Notes under the pieces: generated by a model
The model's database searches: none
What the model was told of the DNA's origin: nothing
The model's input: the letters and a program-made list of their open reading frames with translations, nothing else
Shown: positions 46,170 to 54,954 of the stretch, piece by piece
How positions within the stretch are numbered: the first letter of the stretch is position 1
Layout of the letters: every line of letters starts with the position of its first letter
NCBI GenBank assembly: GCA_963803155.1
Contig: CAWDMN010000112.1
Location: 1-64,000 of the forward strand
Length of the DNA: 64,000 nt
DNA from: CAWDMN01 sp963803155
GTDB taxonomy: Bacteria; Acidobacteriota; Terriglobia; Versatilivoradales; Versatilivoraceae
Direction of reading: 5' to 3'
Translations under genes and position numbers: made by a program

Positions 46170-47237
46170 TCAAAACTTTTCAGCCGCGAAAATCAGCTGT
46201 TGTGCAGTAACTTGATCGGGAGTAGTCTCTCCGGAAAATATGATTATGCGGTGATGAAACGTGGCGGATTTTCCCGGCTCGATCGAAAAATTCAATTCCT
46301 TTGCCTCCTTGGTAAAGACTGCTTCTCCCAGCATATTGGCCGAAAATAATCCATAGCCCCGCGCATGCCAGTAAGTGGGGTAACCAGGATTCCCCGGACG
46401 GTCCAAGATAGCGACCGCAACCTTTTCCCCTTCCACAATGCCGGAGAGCATTGCCCATGGGCCGCGCGTGCCCCAAACCGCATCCCCGAGAGATCCTTCA
46501 CTGTTACGATAGAGTCCAGTCACTCCTGTATTATCCAGTGACGGGACATTCATGGGCCTTCCAGCGGAATCCGTAAAAACTTCCGGAGTTGTCGAAGGTT
46601 GCTCCAAGGCCCGTGCCACGCGCATCCCAAGAACGCCTTCCTTGTTGTCCTTGAAGATGACCTTCTCTTTCAGGGCAGTCAGTTTAGTGATGCGATCGAT
46701 GATCCTGGAATGAGGAGTTGTCTTGAAGATGAAAACCGTATTCTCATGCATCACAGTCTTTCCGTCTCCTTGAATCCAATCCATGGCTACGGACAGTGTT
46801 CCCTTGCTGGAGCCTCCTTCCGCTTTTATGACTCTTCGATGGATAATTGTGCCCATTTTCTTGGCTTGTGCGTCAGGAATTGCGGTCGAGTTGTTCCAGA
46901 AATCAAAGCCATTTACGTCGCCGTGGTTAAACCAGAGACCGACCTGGTGTGGATGATCCATCCGTTCCCCCGCTTTGGGTGACAATGGAAAGCCGCGTGT
47001 AATGGCATGCCCTTCAGAGGTGAATAAAGGAAAGAGAACCGGCTTCTTTAGAAACGCAGGATATATGTAGGATGTAAAAAGGGTTCCATCAAGTAGAACG
47101 TCAATACGTTTTTCAGCCGGATTTTGGATAATCTGAATGCCCTTGCCTTGGTTGCTTTTGGGCTCAGCGAAAATCGCCAGAGCCATAGCAAAGGTCAGAA
47201 ATGAAAATAGCAGATAAACAGCGATTGATTTTGACAT
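46170..47237 (-). CDS. Secreted PmoA-like protein (DUF6807)
   Basis: A 355-residue exported protein with a signal peptide at residues about 1-24, cleaved near I-F-A-E. The rest resembles the family called methane oxygenase PmoA in databases, a name of doubtful meaning. It has P-A-F-L-K-K-P-V-L-F-P-L, then D-H-P-H-Q-V-G-L-W-F-N-H-G-D-V-N-G-F-D-F-W, and W-A-M-L-S-G. The C-terminus has A-T-F-H-H-R-I-I-I. The fold is a galactose-mutarotase-like beta-sandwich, so a glycan role is likely. The ATG at 47237 has GGAGG upstream; the frame is open further to 47348. It is divergent from the Gfo/Idh gene, and such pairs recur in Acidobacteriota and Planctomycetes. Confidence 0.85.
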   Translation of the reverse strand: MSKSIAVYLLFSFLTFAMALAIFAEPKSNQGKGIQIIQNPAEKRIDVLLDGTLFTSYIYPAFLKKPVLFPLFTSEGHAITRGFPLSPKAGERMDHPHQVGLWFNHGDVNGFDFWNNSTAIPDAQAKKMGTIIHRRVIKAEGGSSKGTLSVAMDWIQGDGKTVMHENTVFIFKTTPHSRIIDRITKLTALKEKVIFKDNKEGVLGMRVARALEQPSTTPEVFTDSAGRPMNVPSLDNTGVTGLYRNSEGSLGDAVWGTRGPWAMLSGIVEGEKVAVAILDRPGNPGYPTYWHARGYGLFSANMLGEAVFTKEAKELNFSIEPGKSATFHHRIIIFSGETTPDQVTAQQLIFAAEKF

Positions 47238-47601
47238 TATTTTGAGATGCCTCCTGAGATGTTCTTTAATCGAAACATTTCGAGAATTAGGCCATCCTGA
47301 TGACTCGGTGAGCTGACAAACGTTACGGCAAATCCAGAATGAAACCATTCCCAGCTAGGTGCCTCCCCACATCCGCGCCGGAAACCTTCAATTTTTTGTT
47401 GCGTGTATGCACGGGATGAATTCCCGAGCCCGGGCCAATGCAATGAATATGCGTTCACCAGTCACAAAAATTAATGATACAAAAAGAGACTTAGTGTAGC
47501 ATGATGAAAATATGATGAACCAGAAAAGAATCAACTTCAACAATGCCTGAAAATAGAATAGACGAAATTTATGATAACTGAAAAGGAGCGCCACCAAAGC
47601 A
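47238..47601. promoter_or_regulatory. Divergent promoter region between PmoA-like and Gfo/Idh genes
   Basis: About 360 bases holding both promoters and probably the operator for the ROK repressor encoded beyond the Gfo/Idh gene. Tandem ATGATGAA-type repeats occur near 47500-47520. No clear palindromic operator or -35/-10 pair could be assigned. Confidence 0.35.
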
Positions 47602-49056
47602 ATGAGTTCAAGAAGACGATTCCTCGGCAACCTGGTAGCAGCTGGCGCAGTGGCGATTTGTAAAAAGGGAGAAGGGTGGAATTTGTCAGGCCATGAACTG
47701 TCTACGGAAGGAGAGAATGCTCTCATGCCGGCCAATCAATCCCTAGGAAAGGCAAAGGAAATTAGATTGATGATCTTGGATCCTGGACATTTTCATGCCG
47801 CATTAGTGCAGAGATCCATGTACCCGCAAGTTTCTCCTGTCGTCCATGTATTTGCGCCGGATGGTCCTGAACTAAAGGATTATTTGAGCCGGGTCCAGGG
47901 ATTCAACTCAAGAGGAGAAAATCCCACGCATTGGGATGAGAAAGTCCATGCTGGATCTGATTTTCTAGGAAGGATGCTGAAGGAAAAACCTGGTAACGTA
48001 ATGGTCACGGCGGGCAATAACCAGCGCAAGACGGAGTACATCAAGGCCTGTGTAGATGCGGGAATTCATGTGTTTTCCGACAAACCTATGTGCATCGATC
48101 GGAAAGGATTCCAACTATTAAAGGCAGCTTTCGAATCGGCTCAAAAGAACAAAGTCCTGCTTTATGACATAATGACAGAGCGTTTTGAAATTACCACAAT
48201 TCTTCAGAAAGAATTAATTCATATTCCTAATGTCTTTGGTCAAATGGAGTCCGGGACCTTAGAGTCGCCCGCAGTGACTAAGGAGAGCGTCCATCATTTT
48301 TATAAAATTGTTTCCGGCAAGCCCGTACAACGACCAGCCTGGTTTGTTGATGTTCTGCAGCAGGGAGAAGGAATTGTGGATGTTTCCACGCATCTGGTTG
48401 ATTTGGTCATGTGGGAATGTTTTCCCGGAGAAGTCATCCGTTATCAATCCGAAGTTAAGATGTTAAAAGCGCGCCGTTGGCCGACTTTGATTACGCGGGA
48501 ACAATATTCCAAAATGACGGGATTGTCCGATTTTGCCGGCTTTTTGCGCGACCGTATGAATCCTGCAGGCCAGTTTCCTTGCTATTGTAATGGCGAAATG
48601 GTTTACACGTTGCGGGGTGTTCATTCCAAGGTGTCGGTGATTTGGAATTTTGAAGCTCCGGCTGGGGGTGGCGATACGCATTACTCCATTATGCGTGGGA
48701 CCAAGGCCAATGTGATCATCGAACAAAGTGTCCGTCAAAATTATCGTCCGGAACTTTATTGTGAAGCGGCTCCGCGGGGCGACAAGATTGCCCTGGGCGA
48801 TTCTCTGAAAAAGGCCATCGACCAGCTGCAGCAGAAATACCCGGGAATCGCAGTTGAACCGCAGGGAGAGCGCTGGAAAATTTCCATTCCGGATCGTTAC
48901 CGGGTGGGCCATGAAGCGCATTTTGGACAGGTGATGGAAAATTATTTGCGGTATCTTCAGGCAGGGAATCTACCACTTTGGGAAGTGCCAAATATGATTG
49001 CAAAATATCATACAACCACGCAGGCCTTGGAATTGGCACTCAAGACAAATCCATGA
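47602..49056 (+). CDS. Tat-exported Gfo/Idh/MocA family oxidoreductase
   Basis: A 484-residue NAD(P)-dependent oxidoreductase-like protein. The N-terminus has a twin-arginine signal (S-S-R-R-R-F-L-G-N, then a hydrophobic stretch). The Rossmann half follows with L-M-I-L-D-P-G-H-F-H-A-A and V-F-S-D-K-P-M-C-I (the E-K-P-like motif with D-K-P). The C-terminal beta-sheet domain has D-V-S-T-H-L-V-D-L-V-M-W-E, containing the catalytic His/Asp region. Export after cofactor loading suggests periplasmic sugar redox chemistry. Placement between the PmoA-like gene and the ROK regulator marks a carbohydrate locus. The ATG has GAAAAGGAG upstream. Confidence 0.9.
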   Translation: MSSRRRFLGNLVAAGAVAICKKGEGWNLSGHELSTEGENALMPANQSLGKAKEIRLMILDPGHFHAALVQRSMYPQVSPVVHVFAPDGPELKDYLSRVQGFNSRGENPTHWDEKVHAGSDFLGRMLKEKPGNVMVTAGNNQRKTEYIKACVDAGIHVFSDKPMCIDRKGFQLLKAAFESAQKNKVLLYDIMTERFEITTILQKELIHIPNVFGQMESGTLESPAVTKESVHHFYKIVSGKPVQRPAWFVDVLQQGEGIVDVSTHLVDLVMWECFPGEVIRYQSEVKMLKARRWPTLITREQYSKMTGLSDFAGFLRDRMNPAGQFPCYCNGEMVYTLRGVHSKVSVIWNFEAPAGGGDTHYSIMRGTKANVIIEQSVRQNYRPELYCEAAPRGDKIALGDSLKKAIDQLQQKYPGIAVEPQGERWKISIPDRYRVGHEAHFGQVMENYLRYLQAGNLPLWEVPNMIAKYHTTTQALELALKTNP

Positions 49057-49172
49057 GGTTGTGTCGTGTCAACGATCTCAGGGATCCGAAAAAAGAGGAA
49101 GGCACTCTAAAGAGAAAGAAAAGATTTCGACCGGAGTTTTCTTCAGTTTCTATTCTGTTGAGAGCGATTCTT

Positions 49173-50399
49173 CTAGGCCAGACGGGGAGCCGCGAAGATG
49201 GGGGCCGCCACCAATGCCGCGGCTCCGCGCAGGCGTGGATGATCAAAGCCGATGGACACATCGATGGGAGTGGAAGCAGCGGTCTCAGTCATGGAACGGC
49301 GCGCCAGACTCGACCTTACGATGGGTCCGATTAGATCCCATGCCAATGTAATTTCTCCACCCAGAAAAATTCGATCCGGATTGAGAGTATTTACCACGAT
49401 AGAGAGGCCCATCCCCAAATAACGCGCAGTTTCTTCAATGGCGGCTTTAGCCTTAGGATCGGCTGAGCGGGCTCGCAAAATCAAATCAGGAACGGTGAAA
49501 GCTCCCCTCTTGCAGTGCAATTGCATCTTGGGCTCTAATTTGGTTAAATCCGTTCCGAAGTAGCGGGCGAGGGTTGCCATATTTGAAACATAGGCTTCCC
49601 AGCAGCCAGCTGAGCCACAAAGGCACCGGGGCCCACCCTCCGACAGCGGAATGTGACCGAATTCGCCAGCTTGATAATTGCGTCCGCGGACTAATTCTCC
49701 CCGAAATACCACGCCAACTCCGACACCATCCGAAACGCTGACATAAACAAAACTTCCGCAAGTTTGTTCAGATTGTTTTCGCATCCAAAGTTGTGCCAAA
49801 GCGCAAGCCCGAGCCGCATTTTCAATGTGGATGGGGAGTTCGGTCGCCCTAGCCAATTGGTCCTTGATTTCCACATTAAGCCACCCCAAGGTGGGCGCGT
49901 TCACGATGCGTCCGGAGCTGGGATCGACGATTCCGGGCACAACCACTCCAATTCCTTCACAATGTCCCTTCGATAAATGAGTTTTCAACAGGCGCTTAAT
50001 TCGGGAAGCTAGTTCTTTTACCAACTCCTCCACGGAAAAAACCGTTTCGAAGCTCTCGAGTGCAACTTGACGACCGCCGATATCCGTGAGCATCAAAAAA
50101 GTTTGACTGTATCGGATATCGATAGCGACGACCCAGCGGTCCTGGGTGCGGATATGGAGGAATGTTGGTTTGCGCCCCCGTGCGGCTTCCCCTGTTACGC
50201 CTTCATAGATCAAGTCATCTTTAAGCAACTGATTTACCAGGACGCTGACTGTTCCACGCCCAATCTTCATGCGCCGGGCCAGATCTGCTCGCGAAACGGA
50301 TTGCTGTTCCCGAATCAAATTCAAGGCTATTCGCAGATTGACTTCACGCGAAGTGGAACGTGTGGCAATATGAAAATCGTTGGGATTAATCTTTCTCAA
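49173..50399 (-). CDS. ROK-family transcriptional regulator (NagC/XylR type)
   Basis: About 408 residues. An N-terminal winged helix (S-R-A-D-L-A-R-R-M-K-I-G-R-G-T-V-S) precedes the sugar-kinase-like ROK domain. The domain has G-I-G-V-V-V-P-G-I-V-D, then the signature E-N-A-A-R-A-C-A-L-A and the zinc motif G-H-I-P-L-S-E-G-G-P-R-C-L-C-G-S-A-G-C-W-E. The zinc cysteines and His are complete. The start is uncertain: the frame is open to 50585, but a TTG at 50399 gives family length (K-I-N-P-N-D-F). It is convergent with the Gfo/Idh gene and probably controls this sugar locus in response to a sugar or sugar phosphate. Confidence 0.88.
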   Translation of the reverse strand: MRKINPNDFHIATRSTSREVNLRIALNLIREQQSVSRADLARRMKIGRGTVSVLVNQLLKDDLIYEGVTGEAARGRKPTFLHIRTQDRWVVAIDIRYSQTFLMLTDIGGRQVALESFETVFSVEELVKELASRIKRLLKTHLSKGHCEGIGVVVPGIVDPSSGRIVNAPTLGWLNVEIKDQLARATELPIHIENAARACALAQLWMRKQSEQTCGSFVYVSVSDGVGVGVVFRGELVRGRNYQAGEFGHIPLSEGGPRCLCGSAGCWEAYVSNMATLARYFGTDLTKLEPKMQLHCKRGAFTVPDLILRARSADPKAKAAIEETARYLGMGLSIVVNTLNPDRIFLGGEITLAWDLIGPIVRSSLARRSMTETAASTPIDVSIGFDHPRLRGAAALVAAPIFAAPRLA

Positions 50400-50775
50400 G
50401 GTTTGGTCCCATCCAAGAAATATGGAAACTCGGCAACCAATATTACGTCGGAGAATGGGGCGACTGTCAAGATCAATCCGGGAGCAATCAAAAGAGAGAG
50501 ATAAGTCAAACTGAGGAAGGGATAAAGTGGAAGGCGGACTGCGGTCCAGCGTCCTCGGTTTCGCTGCGTGGGTGGCAGTGGTCACGCGCGCGCCTCCTAC
50601 ATTCCGGAGGTGTTCCCCCTCCCCAAATTTTGAAGATCTATCTTATTCCTCTCCCTTTGAATTGCACCCGTTCAATCCAAAGGGAATTGAATTCGTCACC
50701 GCGCCAAATTGCGATACAATAAGTCGATCTAAGTGCGGATTGTTGTGCCTCATCTTTTCTTCCCCAACGGATTAT
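50400..50775. other. Divergent region between ROK and LytS-like genes
   Basis: About 375 bases (less if the ROK gene starts further upstream). A TACAAT at 50715-50720 with a weak TTCGTC 17 bases upstream may be the promoter of the kinase gene. Nothing else was recognised. Confidence 0.35.
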
Positions 50776-52113
50776 ATGGAATTTTTCCATGACAACCAGC
50801 AGGTGATCTTGGTTCCATTGCTCGTTAAATTGGGAATCATGGCGTCCTTGACTGCACTGCTGGCTCGATCGTTAATTTTTAAAAAAGTTCTCTTTATTGA
50901 GCGGCGGGATTTCCGGCAAAAAGCGCTTTTCTGCTTATTCTGGGCGCTCCCTCTGGCCATTGGAATGATCATTCGCAAGAGAACGGACTATCCCGCCTTC
51001 GATTTAAGTCTGGAAGGGTTGTTTGTGGCGGGATTGTTGGGGGGAAATGTAATCGGGGCTCTGACCGGTGCTCTTTTGGGAATAACCGCGGCCATGCAAA
51101 AAGAATGGTTGACGCTGCCTTTGGCGCCCATTGCCGGGATGATTGCGGGATTGTTGAGAAATCTCTGTCCCAGCAAAGAGGAGATTTGGCGTTTTTCCCC
51201 ATTTGTTCCATTTAACACCTTATTGTCTCTTCGCTCCCGGGATTTGATAGTGAAGATGGGGTGGCAGATTGTCTTCATGCTGGTCTGGTTTCTCATAGAT
51301 GCCGTGCATATTGGGTTGGGTGTGTACTTTCATGGCACGACGGACAAGGCTTGGATTTATTACAGCCATTGGGAATCTCCTCTGGATTTGATTTCAATTT
51401 TAATTGCCAATATTGTATGCGTCGGAGTGGCGATTAAAATTTGGAACAACACGCGCCTGGAAATTAAATTGGCCGATCAGGAATTGCTGGTGGTCAAATC
51501 GCGCTTGGATGCCTTGGCTCACCAAATTAATCCTCATTTTCTCTTCAACACCCTCAACTCTATTTCTTCTTTGATTCGCACCAATCCTGATTCCGCGCGG
51601 ACCATGATTCATAAGCTTTCCCATATCTTGAGGAAATTGCTGAAAGGACACGAGAATTTCATTACCTTGCGCGAGGAATTGGATTTCATTGACACCTACC
51701 TGGATATTGAGGTGATTCGGTTTGGGCGGGACAAACTCCATGTGGATAAGGAAATCGATCTGGAAGTCCTGGATGCGATATTGCCCGGAATGATCCTGCA
51801 GCCTATTATTGAAAACTCCATCAAACACGGGATTGCTCCCAAAATTGAAGGGGGACGCATTCGAATTCGAGCGCACCGGCATAGAGACCGGCTTTTGATC
51901 GATGTGGATGACGATGGTTTGGGTGTCCCGAGAGAACGATTGCCGGAAATCTATCATTCTGGAATCGGGTTGAGCAATATTTTGGAACGACTAAAGGTCG
52001 CCTATCAATCGGATTTTATTTTTCAGGTAAACAGCAATCCTGGATATGGAACGTTCACTCGCGTGGAAATTCCCTTTGCCACGTCGACAGCAAATAATCC
52101 TTTTCGGACCTAG
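50776..52113 (+). CDS. LytS/YehU-type sensor histidine kinase
   Basis: A 445-residue membrane kinase. The N-terminal half has about six hydrophobic helices in the LytS-YhcK pattern (L-S-L-E-G-L-F-V-A-G-L-L-G-G-N-V-I-G-A-L-T-G). The His_kinase domain shows H-Q-I-N-P-H-F-L-F-N-T-L-N with the phospho-acceptor His, and the ATPase has I-I-E-N-S-I-K-H-G, D-D-D-G-L-G-V-P and G-I-G-L-S-N-I-L-E-R-L. The ATG at 50776 is favoured because the longer frame from 50527 begins with a non-membrane, antisense-like stretch. It is followed after 24 bases by its LytTR response regulator. Confidence 0.92.
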   Translation: MEFFHDNQQVILVPLLVKLGIMASLTALLARSLIFKKVLFIERRDFRQKALFCLFWALPLAIGMIIRKRTDYPAFDLSLEGLFVAGLLGGNVIGALTGALLGITAAMQKEWLTLPLAPIAGMIAGLLRNLCPSKEEIWRFSPFVPFNTLLSLRSRDLIVKMGWQIVFMLVWFLIDAVHIGLGVYFHGTTDKAWIYYSHWESPLDLISILIANIVCVGVAIKIWNNTRLEIKLADQELLVVKSRLDALAHQINPHFLFNTLNSISSLIRTNPDSARTMIHKLSHILRKLLKGHENFITLREELDFIDTYLDIEVIRFGRDKLHVDKEIDLEVLDAILPGMILQPIIENSIKHGIAPKIEGGRIRIRAHRHRDRLLIDVDDDGLGVPRERLPEIYHSGIGLSNILERLKVAYQSDFIFQVNSNPGYGTFTRVEIPFATSTANNPFRT

Positions 52114-52137
52114 GACATTTTTGGAAAGGGTACGGCA

Positions 52138-52908
52138 ATGCCGATTAAATGTATTTTGGTGGATGATGAACGTTTGGCGTTGGAGGAAATCCAATACCTG
52201 CTGGAAACCATCCCTGATATCGAAATCATAGGTCAAGGGCGCAATGGTCCCGAGGCGATTAGGTTGGTTCAGGAACTTGAACCGGACCTGATGTTTTTGG
52301 ATGTGCAGATGCCGGGCTTGAGTGGCTTTGAGGTGGTTGAGGAGTTGATCAAGATGGATATTCTGCCGCAGGTTGTATTTGTGACAGCTTATGATCAGTA
52401 TGCAGTCAAGGCTTTTGAAGTGAACGTGGTGGATTACCTCTTGAAGCCGGTGGAAAAGAATCGTCTGGAAAAAGCCATTCAAAGAGTTCGTCATCAACTC
52501 GAATCGAAAACGGTTTCAGAACAAAAAATCCGCGAACTCCTCAGCATGATGAATAGTACAGCACCCCCCAAACGGGCCAAATTGCTGATCAAGGACAAAA
52601 ACCGAAACCTCATGGTCGATTCGGAAGAAATTTTCTTTGCGACCGTTTCCGACGGAGTTGTCTCAGTTTCCAGCCGCGATTTAAAAGGAGAGACGAATTA
52701 CAGGACTTTGGAGGATCTGCAGGCGGATTTGGATCCCCAATCATTCTGGCGGGTACACCGCTCCTACCTTGTGAACATCAATCGCATCAAGGAAGTAATC
52801 CCGTGGTTTAATCGTACATTACAATTGAAGATGAATGATCGGCAGGAAACCGAAATTCCCGTGAGCCGAGCTCATGCCAAACGGTTCAAGGATTATCTTA
52901 AACTTTGA
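52138..52908 (+). CDS. LytTR-family response regulator (LytR/AlgR type)
   Basis: A 256-residue regulator. The receiver domain at residues 1-118 has D9-D10, phospho-acceptor Asp55 in L-M-F-L-D-V-Q-M-P and the Lys in L-L-K-P-V. The LytTR DNA-binding domain, about 150-250, has W-R-V-H-R-S-Y-L-V-N-I-N-R-I-K-E-V and E-I-P-V-S-R-A-H-A-K. It forms a two-component pair with the upstream kinase; in other bacteria such pairs control cell-envelope or carbohydrate-uptake genes. No target operon can be named. Confidence 0.95.
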   Translation: MPIKCILVDDERLALEEIQYLLETIPDIEIIGQGRNGPEAIRLVQELEPDLMFLDVQMPGLSGFEVVEELIKMDILPQVVFVTAYDQYAVKAFEVNVVDYLLKPVEKNRLEKAIQRVRHQLESKTVSEQKIRELLSMMNSTAPPKRAKLLIKDKNRNLMVDSEEIFFATVSDGVVSVSSRDLKGETNYRTLEDLQADLDPQSFWRVHRSYLVNINRIKEVIPWFNRTLQLKMNDRQETEIPVSRAHAKRFKDYLKL

Positions 52909-53057
52909 GGCAAGCCAATTGCTCAGACGCAGGCATGGCTTGGCTCTTGCGACGCGATTGGCAATACCATATGGCTCCAAGGTGACAGCGATTCAGTCTT
53001 TGTGGATATAATCCATTCGTGTTGATCCAGCTCTTTTCTTGTCTGTTGGGAGGGTTT

Positions 53058-53705
53058 ATGGATTCATTGCCGTTCCCGGTGACTTTGGAGTTGAAGGGAT
53101 GGCAGCTGTTTTGGGCTTACCTCGAGTTGAAGCCGGGGACAACGAAATTCCCTGATGAAGTCCGTCAGCGGGTGGCCGAAAAGGTCAACGATAGGGTTCG
53201 ACTTGTAGACCTTTCAACGAATCCAGTGGTTGCCGGGATTAGAAAGCTATTCAGAGAGACCGGCTGTGATCCGACTCGTTATCGTCCCTCCTCCGAGGCG
53301 CTCTTGCGACGCCTTCTGAAGGGGGAGGAAATGCCCTGTATTAGCCCCTTGGTGGATCTCAGCAACTGTCTTTCAGCCAGCTTAATGGTTCCATGCTGTG
53401 TTATGGCGGAGACTGGGGTGACTCCTCCGTTTGTTTTTCGAAAAGGACTCCCTGGTGAAAGTTATGAATCATTGCGAGGCCCTTTTAATCTGGAAGCAAA
53501 ACCGGTTCTGGCTGACCTATTAGGCGCCTGTGATGCTCCAATAACAGGTGGTCAAAGAGTAAAAGTAACTGAAGAGACGCAGAGAGTCTGGCTGGTGGCC
53601 TATATGCCTTTGGATCTTTTATCTCCCGGGGCGGCTGAAATTGAGCTGAGCCGGTTGGTGGATTCAGCCCCACTAGTCAAGGTTCATTTGACAGCTATTG
53701 TCTGA
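53058..53705 (+). CDS. B3/B4 tRNA-binding-domain protein
   Basis: A 215-residue standalone protein resembling the B3/B4 domain of phenylalanyl-tRNA synthetase beta, whose family members may bind or edit aminoacyl-tRNA. Typical are R-K-L-F-R-E-T-G-C-D-P-T-R-Y-R-P-S-S-E-A-L-L-R-R-L and L-V-D-L-S-N-C-L-S. Mid-protein residues line the pocket in the homologues. The ATG at 53058 has GGGAGGG immediately upstream; the longer frame to 53019 lacks a site. Editing activity is inferred from the family only. Confidence 0.88.
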   Translation: MDSLPFPVTLELKGWQLFWAYLELKPGTTKFPDEVRQRVAEKVNDRVRLVDLSTNPVVAGIRKLFRETGCDPTRYRPSSEALLRRLLKGEEMPCISPLVDLSNCLSASLMVPCCVMAETGVTPPFVFRKGLPGESYESLRGPFNLEAKPVLADLLGACDAPITGGQRVKVTEETQRVWLVAYMPLDLLSPGAAEIELSRLVDSAPLVKVHLTAIV

Positions 53706-53840
53706 GACTGGCATTTCAATACCCGTTGAATCTGGCGCGGGAGTTTTCACTTGTCAACCTCCCAGGGTTGTGCTACGTTTTTTTTAGACACAGGTTTAGG
53801 TTGCTTTTGGTATTTAAAAACAAATTTAGGAGGTTCGAGG

Positions 53841-54089
53841 ATGGCATTAGGAACGTCCGAAACTGTGGACATCAAAGAAATTTTGTATCAGTCCAATGAG
53901 GAATTCCGCCGTTTGGTCGATCAACACTCCGACTACTCAGAACAATTGGAAAAGCTGCTCCACAAACATTACCTCTCTGATGTAGAAAAAATCGAAGAAG
54001 TTAACTTGAAGAAGAAAAAACTCCAGATTAAAGATAAAATGCAGGCCATGATTCAAAATTACCGGCAACAACCGGCTAAGAACTCCTGA
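53841..54089 (+). CDS. DUF465/YdcH-like small helical protein
   Basis: An 82-residue, highly charged, all-helical protein. It has the family pattern N-E-E-F-R-R-L-V-D-Q-H-S-D-Y-S-E, then L-H-K-H-Y-L-S-D-V-E-K-I-E-E-V-N-L-K-K-K-K-L, predicted to form a helical hairpin. Function in the family is unknown. AGGAGG precedes the ATG at 53841 and a clear terminator follows, so it is probably monocistronic and well expressed. Confidence 0.9.
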   Translation: MALGTSETVDIKEILYQSNEEFRRLVDQHSDYSEQLEKLLHKHYLSDVEKIEEVNLKKKKLQIKDKMQAMIQNYRQQPAKNS

Positions 54090-54132
54090 TTTTCGAATTG
54101 GAATTTCAAAATTGAGTTTTATACAGGAATTG

Positions 54133-54161
54133 AAAAGGGGAATCGCTCGATTCCCCTTTTT
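54133..54161 (+). terminator. Rho-independent terminator after the DUF465 gene
   Basis: A perfect 13-base stem AAAAGGGGAATCG (54133-54145) and its complement (54148-54160), with a 2-base core and a T-run, 44 bases after the stop. A minimal loop of CT plus fraying is assumed. Confidence 0.85.
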
Positions 54162-54335
54162 GTTGTTATGAAGCTTCTTCGTTAAGACCCCCTCTCTCCT
54201 TCCTGAATTCAGAGGCAGACCGCGACATTTTTTTGCGCATTGTCATGCGAATAATTTAGCTAATGAAATTTTCAGAGCTGATTTGTCAAAGGCTTGTCGG
54301 TATGCTTTCCGCTAGGGATGTAAATAAGGATAAGC

Positions 54336-54341
54336 TATAAT
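54336..54341 (+). promoter_or_regulatory. -10 element directly upstream of psd
   Basis: A perfect TATAAT ends only 7 bases before the psd ATG at 54349. With usual spacing transcription would start at or beside the A of the ATG, giving a leaderless mRNA. No convincing -35 or close ribosome site is visible; AAGGA lies about 18 bases upstream, too far to serve. Confidence 0.5.
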
Positions 54342-54348
54342 ACGTGCC

Positions 54349-54954
54349 ATGGCAAAAGATGCAATTCCATACTTGATCCCCCTTCTCGTGACCTCCAGCG
54401 GGCTATTTTATTTTCAAGCCATTGGGATGGGCCTGTTTATTCTGGGATTAGCCTTTTTTGTGGCCTACTTCTTCCGCGATCCGGAACGAATTATCCCGGT
54501 CGAACCGGGAGTAGTCGTTTCCCCGGCAGATGGAAAAGTTGTTAAAATATCTACCCACGCAGATGGAACCACGCGGCTCTCGATTTTCCTTTCCGTATTT
54601 AATGTTCATATCAATCGGGCTCCCATTTCGGGACTGGTCAAGACAGTCCAATATAGGCGGGGAAAATTTAAAGTGGCGTTTGATGAGGCTGCTTCAATTG
54701 AAAACGAACAGAATCTGATTATCGTAGCAAACGGTTCTATCGAAGTCTCTTTTTCCCAAATTGCCGGAATTTTGGCGCGCCGGATTGTTTGTTGGTGCAG
54801 GCCTGGTGATCAACTGGAGCGTGGTCAGAGGATCGGATTGATTAAATTCGGTTCCCGGGTGGATGTCTTCCTTCCTCCAGGTGTGATTCTCGAAGTCAAG
54901 GTTGGAGATAAGGTCCGGGGAGCTAGTAGCATTTTGGGGAGGATGAACTCATGA
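54349..54954 (+). CDS. psd: Phosphatidylserine decarboxylase (short form)
   Basis: A 201-residue inner-membrane-associated pyruvoyl enzyme turning phosphatidylserine into phosphatidylethanolamine. An N-terminal pair of hydrophobic helices is followed by F-R-D-P-E-R and V-S-P-A-D-G-K-V-V. Then come S-V-F-N-V-H-I-N-R-A-P and the self-cleavage site G-S in I-K-F-G-S-R-V-D-V-F-L-P. This is the archaeal-type/short PSD lineage that lacks the LGST motif of the long form. Its stop overlaps the pssA start by 4 bases (54951-54954), joining two consecutive steps of PE synthesis. Confidence 0.96.
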   Translation: MAKDAIPYLIPLLVTSSGLFYFQAIGMGLFILGLAFFVAYFFRDPERIIPVEPGVVVSPADGKVVKISTHADGTTRLSIFLSVFNVHINRAPISGLVKTVQYRRGKFKVAFDEAASIENEQNLIIVANGSIEVSFSQIAGILARRIVCWCRPGDQLERGQRIGLIKFGSRVDVFLPPGVILEVKVGDKVRGASSILGRMNS

